This document shows, piece after piece, positions 6,225 through 11,716 of a stretch of DNA of 14,262 bases. Origin of the DNA: Actinomycetes bacterium (GTDB lineage Bacteria > Actinomycetota > Acidimicrobiia > Acidimicrobiales > SZUA-35); NCBI GenBank assembly GCA_024227975.1, contig JAAETV010000699.1, positions 1 through 14,262 of the forward strand, written 5' to 3'. Positions within the stretch are counted from its first letter, which is position 1; each line of letters opens with the position of its first letter. A model generated the notes under the pieces. It ran no database searches. It had not been told where the DNA came from and saw only the letters and a list, made by a program, of their open reading frames with translations. Made by a program: the position numbers and the translations under genes.

Positions 6225-7352
6225 ATGACTCAAAGATCTGGAATCGCAAGGTTGCGCTTGCTCATCGCGGTGCTTGCCACTTTGGCTCTCGTGGCCACCG
6301 CCTGTGGTAGCGACGACAGTGATGGCGACGCGGCCGATGAGCAGTCGGTGGACGAGCAAACGGCGGAGGAAGAGCCCGCAGATGAGGAGCCAGCCGCGGC
6401 CGAAGATGGCGACGCCGACGCCGACGACAGTGAAGAGCAAGCAACTGAACCAGTAGAGGCGGTAATCGGCATCGTCAACATTGCTCCGGTGGCCGCTCTC
6501 GAGTTGGTGCACGAGGGTTTCACGAGCGGTATGGACGAATGTGTCGGCGTGAACGCCACCATCGACTACCGCAACGCCGAGGGTGATGGGGCCCAGCTGG
6601 GGCCCATCGTGACTGCATTCCTAGACGATGATGTCGACATGATCCTGGCGATCTCGACTCCGGCCCTTCAGGCCACCGTTGGCGCAAACGAAGCCGACGG
6701 CCGCGGGACTCCGGTGCTGTTTGGAGCGGTCACCAACCCGTTCGCGGCCGGGGCAGCCGCCGGCCCCGACGACAAGCCCGATTGGCTGACGGGTTGGCAG
6801 GCCGATGCGCCGGTAGGTGGGATGTTCGACATCGCCGAAGCCGTCAATCCCGACCTGGCCACCATTGGTATCGCCTATGACCCGTCTCAAGTCAATGCCG
6901 AGTTGGCGGTGGAGAAGATGCAGGCAGAAGCCGATGCTAGGGGCTACATGATCGAGACCGCCGTGATCGGCGATTCGAGCGAAGTGGGCACCGCCGCCAA
7001 CTCGCTCGCGGGCCGTGGTGTCGACGTATTCTTCGTCCCGACCGATTCGATCCTCGTCAATGGTCTTGCCGGCATGGTGCAGGTGGCCGACGACTTCGAT
7101 ATCCCGATGATCGCCCAGGACTCGAACATCGCGAGAGCAGGTGCGGCGATCGGAACCGGGCTCGACTATCTCGGTGACGGCCAGCGCAACGCCGACTACG
7201 CCTGTGAGATCCTCCAGGGCAACGCCACCCCGGCCGACTATCCGATCCAGCAGTTCCCGGAGGAGCTGGTGGCTTACAGCTCATCGGCTGCTGCTGCTCA
7301 GGGGTTTGAGGTTCCAGAGGCTGTCGCCGCCGGCGCCGAAGATTTCGGCTAG
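6225..7352 (+). CDS. ABC transporter substrate-binding lipoprotein (TrpX/COG2984-like)
   Basis: A 375-aa exported lipoprotein. Residues 1-26 are a basic-then-hydrophobic signal peptide ending in a lipobox (VATA before C27), so it should be lipid-anchored on the outer face of the membrane. Residues 28 to about 77 are an unusually acidic linker: nearly half the residues are Asp or Glu. The binding domain follows with the ABC_sub_bind pattern (VIGIVNIAPVAALELVHEGF, the AISTPALQAT turn, PVLFGAVTNPFAAG, the hinge strand ATIGIAYDP, FVPTDSILVNGLAGMVQVADDFDIPMIAQDSNIARAGAAIGTGLDY). Known members bind tryptophan (TrpX) or unidentified small molecules; the ligand here is unknown. The start is fixed by AGGGGAG before the ATG. 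It is the first gene of a three-gene operon, three bases ahead of the permease start. Confidence 0.88.
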   Translation: MTQRSGIARLRLLIAVLATLALVATACGSDDSDGDAADEQSVDEQTAEEEPADEEPAAAEDGDADADDSEEQATEPVEAVIGIVNIAPVAALELVHEGFTSGMDECVGVNATIDYRNAEGDGAQLGPIVTAFLDDDVDMILAISTPALQATVGANEADGRGTPVLFGAVTNPFAAGAAAGPDDKPDWLTGWQADAPVGGMFDIAEAVNPDLATIGIAYDPSQVNAELAVEKMQAEADARGYMIETAVIGDSSEVGTAANSLAGRGVDVFFVPTDSILVNGLAGMVQVADDFDIPMIAQDSNIARAGAAIGTGLDYLGDGQRNADYACEILQGNATPADYPIQQFPEELVAYSSSAAAAQGFEVPEAVAAGAEDFG

Positions 7353-7355
7353 ATC

Positions 7356-8471
7356 TTGAGCTCTGTGGATGGGCGTTCTCGTTCGCGATCACGCTGGGGA
7401 GCTTGGTCACGACCCGGACCTGGAGTCCTGGTCGGGGCCGCGCTCCTTGGGGTGGTCGGGATTGGCGTCGTCGCAACTCTTTGGGGGGCGATCTCCTCGA
7501 TGGGTTGGCCCCAATGGTTGGAGGCCCTCGCCATCGGGCTGGTATTCGCCCCGGCGGCGTTCGGTGTATTCCTGACCTTCCGGATCCTGGATTTCCCGGA
7601 TCTCACAGTGGAGGCGACATTCCCTGCTGGGGGAGCCGTGGCGGCGGTCATGACGACGAACGACGTCAACCCGTGGCTGAGCTTGCCGGCCGCCATGGCA
7701 CTGGCGGGAATCATCGGGGCCGTCACCGGCCTGTTGCACATTGGGCTGCGGATCAACTCGCTGCTTGCGTCCATCATCACACTGACCGCGGTGTTCACCG
7801 TGAACCTGCGGATCCAGGGTTCGTCAAACGTCTCGCTGCTCGGGGTGGACCGGATCTTCACCCCGGTCACTGAGCCAGTTCGGGACCGGCTGGACCGCTG
7901 GTTCGGCACGGCAGGGATACAGATTCATCGCTCAGTGGTCACGGGTCTCGTCACATTGGTGATCGTCATCGTGGTTCTCTTGGTCCTGTGGTGGTTCTTC
8001 AACACCGAGGTTGGCCTCGCGCTGAGGGCGACGGGGTCGAACATCGACATGGCTCGCTCACAGGCTGTGAACACAGAGCTCCACCTCATTGCCGGCGTAG
8101 CCTTGTCGAACTCGCTGGTGGGGCTAACGGGGGCACTGTTCGTCCAACACGCTGGGTTTGCCGATGTCAATGCCGGCGGCGGGTTGATCGTGGCCGGTCT
8201 TGCATCGGTGATCATCGGTGAGGTGCTCTACATCCGTAGCGGCCGCACCGTGGTTCGGGGCTTTGTCGCGGCGGGGTTGGGAATGCTGACCTACCGAATC
8301 GCGATCGCGATCGCCCTCAATGCTGATCTCCGGTTCCCGGGTACAAGCGGGTTCCGCCTCGAGGCCACCGACATCAAGTTCGCGACCGCAGCAGTCGTGG
8401 TCGCGATGCTTGTCGTTCCTCGCATTCGAGAGATCCGCCAGCAACGCGAGTGGCGAAAGGGCCTCGCATGA
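7356..8471 (+). CDS. ABC transporter permease (TrpY/COG4120-like, LivH superfamily)
   Basis: A 371-aa hydrophobic protein with about eight predicted membrane segments, for example VLVGAALLGVVGIGVVATLW, LPAAMALAGIIGAVTGLLHIGL and LVTLVIVIVVLLVLWWFF. It also carries the coupling-type sequence LALRATGSNIDMARSQAVNT that contacts the ATPase, and the family block SLVGLTGALFVQHAGFADVNAGGG. The cytoplasmic N-terminus is Arg/Ser-rich (RSRSRSRW). The gene starts three bases after the lipoprotein stop with TTG 7356; an in-frame GTG at 7365 is an equally possible start. No ribosome site is visible, so translation is probably coupled. It ends in an ATGA overlap with the ATPase gene. Confidence 0.86.
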   Translation: MSSVDGRSRSRSRWGAWSRPGPGVLVGAALLGVVGIGVVATLWGAISSMGWPQWLEALAIGLVFAPAAFGVFLTFRILDFPDLTVEATFPAGGAVAAVMTTNDVNPWLSLPAAMALAGIIGAVTGLLHIGLRINSLLASIITLTAVFTVNLRIQGSSNVSLLGVDRIFTPVTEPVRDRLDRWFGTAGIQIHRSVVTGLVTLVIVIVVLLVLWWFFNTEVGLALRATGSNIDMARSQAVNTELHLIAGVALSNSLVGLTGALFVQHAGFADVNAGGGLIVAGLASVIIGEVLYIRSGRTVVRGFVAAGLGMLTYRIAIAIALNADLRFPGTSGFRLEATDIKFATAAVVVAMLVVPRIREIRQQREWRKGLA

Positions 8472-9265
8472 CGGCCGACAGACTACGCGTTCACAATTGC
8501 ACCATGACGTTCAACCATGGACAGCACAACGAGGTGATAGCGCTTGACTCGATCGACCTCGCTCTGTCGGAGGGAGATCATGTTGTTGTGGTGGGGTCGA
8601 ACGGTGCGGGCAAGTCCACCTTGTTGGACGTGGTCTGTGGGCGCCACATTCCCGACTCAGGGCGTGTCGAGATCGATGGTGTCAATGTCACCGAACAGCC
8701 CGAGCACATCCGGGCCAAGCGGATTGGTCGCGTGTTTCAGAATCCGACCGCAGGGACCGCGGCTTCGATGACCATCGAGGAGAATCTTGCTCTCGCCGAG
8801 GGTCGGTCCGGTCGCCGCCGGCTGCGGTGGATTGATAGGTCCCGCACCGAGCTGTACAAGGACCGACTTGCCCAGCTTGGGATGGGTCTCGAGGACCGGT
8901 TGACCAACGAGGTCGGCTCGCTTTCAGGGGGCCAACGTCAGGCCCTGGCCCTGCTCATGGCTGCGATGAGCATGCCCGATGTCTTGATTCTCGATGAACA
9001 CACTGCCGCCCTCGATCCTGCTGCTGCCGAGCGCGTTCTCGAGCTGACCTGTGACCTGGTCAGCACTGAAGGGCTGACCGCGTTGATGGTGACACACAAC
9101 ATGCAGCATGCGCTTGATGTCGGCAACCGAACCGTGATGATGCATCGCGGCAAGGTTCTTTTCGAGACCGAAGGCGACGTCCGCTCCCGGCTCACCCTTG
9201 AAGACCTCGTCGACCGCTTCCGCAGCCTTGGCGCTGTCGTCAGTGACCGAACGGCGTTGAACTGA
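8468..9265 (+). CDS. ABC transporter ATP-binding protein (TrpZ/COG1101-like)
   Basis: A 265-aa ATPase that powers the importer from the cytoplasmic side. All motifs are intact: Walker A GSNGAGKST (43-51), Q-loop Gln91 (RVFQNPTAGT), signature LSGGQ (152-156), Walker B VLILDE (172-177), D-loop ALDP and the switch His210 (VTHN). The stretch NPTAGTAASMTIEENLALAEGR after the Q-loop is typical of the COG1101 subgroup that pairs with COG2984/COG4120 partners. ATG 8468 overlaps the permease TGA (ATGA) and is preceded by AAAGG; the GTG at 8450 is in frame but lacks these features. Last intact gene of the importer operon. Behind it lies debris of an FAD oxidase gene. Confidence 0.9.
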   Translation: MTADRLRVHNCTMTFNHGQHNEVIALDSIDLALSEGDHVVVVGSNGAGKSTLLDVVCGRHIPDSGRVEIDGVNVTEQPEHIRAKRIGRVFQNPTAGTAASMTIEENLALAEGRSGRRRLRWIDRSRTELYKDRLAQLGMGLEDRLTNEVGSLSGGQRQALALLMAAMSMPDVLILDEHTAALDPAAAERVLELTCDLVSTEGLTALMVTHNMQHALDVGNRTVMMHRGKVLFETEGDVRSRLTLEDLVDRFRSLGAVVSDRTALN

Positions 9266-9277
9266 TCACCACCTGGT

Positions 9278-9305
9278 GCGCCAGACATCGGGGCACCAGT
9301 GTCGA
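9278..9305 (-). repeat. 28-bp fragment matching the 3' end of the downstream AHSA1 gene
   Basis: 25 of 28 bases match 9894-9921, which encodes the C-terminal residues TGAPMSGA of the ArsR-AHSA1 protein on the minus strand. Here the same frame reads DTGAPMSGA but runs on without the expected stop. It looks like a leftover piece of a second AHSA1-type gene, abutting the FAD oxidase relic that begins at 9310. It also contributes GCACCAG (9293-9299), which pairs with CTGGTGC (9273-9279) as a 7-bp hairpin behind the ABC operon; with no T-run that is only a weak terminator candidate. Confidence 0.45.
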
Positions 9306-9309
9306 GAGC

Positions 9310-9457
9310 GGAGAGGGTTCGCTGTCTGATTCCCCAGGGGCAGATGATCACCGAGTCGGCAAGATGGTGGCACCAGGGATATCCGTGGTTCCTACCCTTC
9401 GCCGATGTGCTCTTCCGCATGAAGGACGTTCGGAGCCAAGCCTTTCGCAAGAAGTGA
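9310..9457 (+). pseudogene. Internally deleted relic of a second PuuB-like FAD oxidase
   Basis: 9310-9358 aligns with 5042-5090 of the intact FAD oxidase gene (46 of 49 bases) and 9358-9457 aligns with 5441-5540 (93 of 100 bases, including the stop codon position). The intervening 351 nt (117 codons) are missing, with the reading frame kept: ERVRCLIPQGQMITES joins ARWWHQGYPWFLPFADVLF, ending RSQAFRKK and TGA instead of TAA. The junction shows a CG microhomology. The first 265 codons are also absent and there is no start signal, so no functional enzyme can be made. Several of the differences in the 3' part are synonymous (AAA/AAG, GAT/GAC, TTC/TTT), suggesting the copy diverged as a working gene before it decayed. 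It follows the ABC ATPase stop by 44 nt on the same strand. Confidence 0.85.
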
Positions 9458-9479
9458 GTCGGCGCCGGTCGGAGGCCTG

Positions 9480-9884
9480 TCAATCAGTCGGTTCGAACAC
9501 AGTCCACCACGAACCTGCTGGATCTTCGACCGTGAACTGTCTTCCTCCCCACCATGCATCCCACAGAGCTTCGATGACGACCCCACCGCCGGCCACGGCC
9601 CGATCATGTTCCGCTGATGCGTCTTCGACATGGAGGTAGAGCGACATCGGCGCTCCTTCCCCCTTCAGCCGATGGGCGACCGATGACAGGAACTGCTGGC
9701 CGCCGACCGCCTGGGATGGAGGCGGTGTGATGGCCAACATGATCGCCGCACCCTCGCGTTCCATCTTGAACCAGGTTGGCGAGTCTTCGGGGTGAGAGGC
9801 CGTGACCGAGAATCCGAGGACTGATCGGTACCACTCGACCCCAGCGGCGAGATCGTCGAACCAGAGGTGAGGCTCAATCGTCAT
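9480..9884 (-). CDS. VOC-superfamily (glyoxalase/bleomycin-resistance-like) protein
   Basis: A 134-aa single-domain protein with two beta-alpha-beta-beta-beta modules typical of vicinal-oxygen-chelate proteins. It starts MTIEPHLWFDDLAAGVEWYRSVLGF and ends QFTVEDPAGSWWTVFEPTD; the LYLHVEDASAEHDRAVAGG segment opens the second module. His6 and the Glu of VFEP are plausible metal ligands, but similarity is to the PhnB-like group whose function is mostly unknown. Its ATG overlaps the stop of the ArsR-AHSA1 gene (ATGA), so it is translated as the second gene of that operon and is presumably derepressed with it. Pairing of ArsR, AHSA1 and VOC genes is common in actinobacteria. Confidence 0.85.
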   Translation of the reverse strand: MTIEPHLWFDDLAAGVEWYRSVLGFSVTASHPEDSPTWFKMEREGAAIMLAITPPPSQAVGGQQFLSSVAHRLKGEGAPMSLYLHVEDASAEHDRAVAGGGVVIEALWDAWWGGRQFTVEDPAGSWWTVFEPTD

Positions 9885-10645
9885 GACTGGGCAGCGCCGG
9901 ACATCGGGGCACCTGTCTCGATGAGTGTCTTCATCCCGGCGACGATGAGGGGAATGCCAACGGCGAAATCGACCAGGCGCGGGTCATCCGCCGGGACGTC
10001 GTAGTACTCCACAGAGACCTTCGTCATGGCGTCCGCATCCTCCAACCTCCATGCTTGACGAACATGGCCTCTTGCCGCGAGGTCCGGGTCCCAGAGGGCG
10101 AGGAACGTCATCTCCAGGTGATGCGGCTTGTCGATCCTCAGCACCTCCCCCTCGGCGGCAACTGATCCATCGGGGGCGGTGTAGCGGATGGGTGATCCTG
10201 GCTCCCAAGTCGATTCGACTCTCGTGCCATAGAAGTACTGGCTGGTCATGTCGCCGTCGACGATCGCGTTCCACGCGGCGTCCCGGCTGCATCGGATATA
10301 GGTCTCATATACATAGGTCGGATTGGTCATGGAATTGGCTCCTTCGAGGTGGGATGTCATCGCCGAGAGCATCTCGGCGACAGGTTGGGTGAACCGATTC
10401 ATCCAGCGGTCGTAGACCTGCTGGATGGGTACTCGATTCAGATAGTGCAGCTTCTCCCGGCCCGATCGCCTGCTGGTCACGAGGGTCGCCTCCGACAAGA
10501 CGTCGAGGTGGTTCATGACTCCCTGTCTGGTCATGTCCGGCAGGACACGGCACAGGTCCTTCAGGGACTGTCCGTCCCTGTCGTACAGGCTGTCGAGGAG
10601 GGCCCGTCGACCAGGGTCGTCCAGTGCCCGGAAGATTCTGTCCAC
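9881..10645 (-). CDS. ArsR-type regulator fused to an AHSA1/SRPBCC domain
   Basis: This 254-aa protein joins two usually separate parts. Residues 1 to about 95 are an ArsR-like winged helix (FRALDDPGRRALLDSL...SLKDLCRVLPDMTRQGVMNHLDVLSEATLVTSRRSGREKLHYLN). It lacks the ELCxCDL metal site, so it is not a typical metal sensor. Residues from about 106 are an AHSA1/SRPBCC fold (YVYETYIRCSRDAAWNAIVDGDMTSQYFYGTRVESTWEPGSPI...), a hydrophobic-ligand pocket that may sense the inducer. Start GTG 10645 is chosen because it sits at the predicted transcription start of the promoter at 10652-10681; upstream codons would lie inside the promoter and operator. An internal AAGGAG plus ATG at 10330 could release the AHSA1 part alone. 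Downstream VOC gene is coupled by ATGA. Confidence 0.85.
   Translation of the reverse strand: MDRIFRALDDPGRRALLDSLYDRDGQSLKDLCRVLPDMTRQGVMNHLDVLSEATLVTSRRSGREKLHYLNRVPIQQVYDRWMNRFTQPVAEMLSAMTSHLEGANSMTNPTYVYETYIRCSRDAAWNAIVDGDMTSQYFYGTRVESTWEPGSPIRYTAPDGSVAAEGEVLRIDKPHHLEMTFLALWDPDLAARGHVRQAWRLEDADAMTKVSVEYYDVPADDPRLVDFAVGIPLIVAGMKTLIETGAPMSGAAQS
10328..10344 (-). promoter_or_regulatory. Internal ribosome site and ATG within the ArsR-AHSA1 gene
   Basis: Minus-strand AAGGAG (10344-10339) is followed by 8 nt and an in-frame ATG (10330-10328), exactly at the junction between the HTH and AHSA1 domains. It is a better ribosome site than that of most genes in the window. It may drive a separate AHSA1 protein of about 149 aa, or be a leftover from when the two domains were separate genes. 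Confidence 0.55.
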
Positions 10646-10651
10646 ACGGAG

Positions 10652-10681
10652 ACAATAGGTAAGCAAACACTTACCTGTCAA
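10652..10681 (-). promoter_or_regulatory. Promoter with ArsR-type operator in the spacer; leaderless start
   Basis: On the minus strand TTGACA (10681-10676) is a perfect -35, TATTGT (10657-10652) a 4/6 -10, with an 18-nt spacer. The spacer is filled by an inverted repeat, AGGTAAG - 6 nt - CTTACCT on the plus strand (10657-10676), with perfect 7-bp arms and the GTAAG...CTTAC core seen in operators of ArsR-type autoregulators. A dimer bound there would cover both boxes. The seventh base after the -10 is the G of GTG 10645, so the mRNA is probably leaderless. Confidence 0.72.
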
Positions 10682-10711
10682 GGGGCATGGAGTGAGCCTT
10701 GCTCTTGCCCC
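10682..10711. terminator. Nested hairpin downstream of the GNAT-CBS gene
   Basis: GGGGCA (10682-10687) and TGCCCC (10706-10711) form a 6-bp stem. On the minus strand its interior also holds GAGC-AAG-GCTC. It lies between the GNAT-CBS stop and the -35 box of the next gene on the same strand. No T-run follows, so terminator function is uncertain. Confidence 0.25.
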
Positions 10712-10719
10712 GAGAATGA

Positions 10720-11592
10720 TCAGGTGTTGACCAACGCCTCGACGGCCTCCAGCCGGTAGCTGACGAGGTCACCGAGACTGATGATGCCGACGAGGCGACC
10801 GGTCCTGATCACGGGCAGGTGACGAACACGCAGTTGGGTCATCGACTGCATGGCCGAAGTGATCGAGTCGTCGGTGGTACACGTGAGCACATCAACTGTG
10901 ATGAGGTCATCGACGGGGCCGTCGAGAATGCCTTCACCGTGTTCGTCGATGCCGATCAGGAGGTCCCGCTCGGAGAGGATGCCTTCGACCCGACTCCCGT
11001 CAGAGGAGATGACGACCGCACCGATTCGCTGGGCCGCCAGTAGCGAGATGGCTTCTCTCACCGTTGTCTTGGGTTCGATCGTGATGACGCCCGGTGCTTT
11101 CCGGTCGAGGAGCTCCTGGATCGACGAATAGTCCTCCGGCTTGGTGTTTCGGGCGTCGGCGGCCTGGATGACTTCGTTTGCAGTGGCCCAGATCCGCCCG
11201 CTTGTGGCCTCGTGGGCGAATCCGAGACGACTGTAGTAATCGGCAATCCGCTCATTGTCGAGCTCGCCCAGAGGATCCACTTCGATCGTCGCCGCAGGGA
11301 CCGTCCGCCTGACCGCTTCGAGGAGAAGTCGCTCACCCAGCCCCTCACCCCGATGGGCCGGCACGACGAGGTGCTCCCAGATGAGGAGGCCGGCCTCGCG
11401 CTCATCGGTGACAGCGATGTAGCCGACCGCAGCGCTGTCGTGCCATGCCACCAACACGAGGTCTGACGGATTCGGATCGCGTGCTGCGAACAAGTACTCC
11501 CGCTCAGCGTGAGCTGACTCGTGTAGCGAAGCAAGCACGTCGCTTGGTCGGCTTTCGGTGACGACGGTGTGGGGACCCAGGGGAATGGCCAT
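10720..11592 (-). CDS. GNAT acetyltransferase fused to a CBS-domain pair
   Basis: A 290-aa two-part protein. Residues about 10-145 are a GNAT fold: strands LVLVAWHDSAAVGYIAVTD and AGLLIWEHLVVP, then the acetyl-CoA pyrophosphate loop R81-G-E-G-L-G86, and the late YYSRLGF motif. Residues about 155-290 are two CBS motifs (ITIEPKTTVREAISLLAAQRIGAVVISSDGSRVEGILSERDLL, and DSITSAMQSMTQLRVRHLPVIRTGRLVGIISLGDLV), which as a Bateman module usually bind an adenosine compound. The plausible role is an acetyltransferase switched by AMP/ATP or a similar nucleotide; the acceptor is unknown. The start is uncertain: ATG 11592 begins MAIPLGPH, while an ATG at 11610 adds six residues; neither has a clear ribosome site. 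It is divergent from the polymerase gene. Confidence 0.82.
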   Translation of the reverse strand: MAIPLGPHTVVTESRPSDVLASLHESAHAEREYLFAARDPNPSDLVLVAWHDSAAVGYIAVTDEREAGLLIWEHLVVPAHRGEGLGERLLLEAVRRTVPAATIEVDPLGELDNERIADYYSRLGFAHEATSGRIWATANEVIQAADARNTKPEDYSSIQELLDRKAPGVITIEPKTTVREAISLLAAQRIGAVVISSDGSRVEGILSERDLLIGIDEHGEGILDGPVDDLITVDVLTCTTDDSITSAMQSMTQLRVRHLPVIRTGRLVGIISLGDLVSYRLEAVEALVNT

Positions 11593-11716
11593 CACTATGT
11601 ATGCTGGCACGCTGGTGATTGGCCGGCAATGGCCGCCGAGGAGAGATTACAGCCCGCCGTCGACCATGAGTGGAGCAGGGCGTGGGGTGGGCCTCCGTCC
11701 CCATAGTCTCGATGGG
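11593..11716. other. Divergent intergenic region between GNAT-CBS and polymerase genes
   Basis: About 124 nt must hold both promoters. The plus strand has TATGCT (11600-11605) and CATAGT (11702-11707) as weak -10 candidates, without convincing -35 boxes. The plus frame stays open through this stretch (ATGs at 11558, 11585, 11597 and 11666), but third-position GC bias only appears from about 11717, so I treat it as untranslated. Confidence 0.35.

Noticed and set aside
7349..7909. 186-codon frame antisense to the permease gene
   Set aside because: The permease frame has proper membrane segments and couples to its neighbours; the antisense product is low-complexity Ser/Thr/Pro/Arg sequence.
9257..9269. 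13-base inverted match between TTGAACTGATCAC here and 3493-3505
   Set aside because: A single 13-mer match is expected by chance in a 14-kb self-comparison, and the surroundings do not extend it.
9392..9631. 79-codon minus-strand frame whose end resembles the end of a minus-strand frame over 5475-6188
   Set aside because: The likeness is only the antisense reading of the duplicated 3' end of the FAD oxidase gene; the real homology is on the plus strand.
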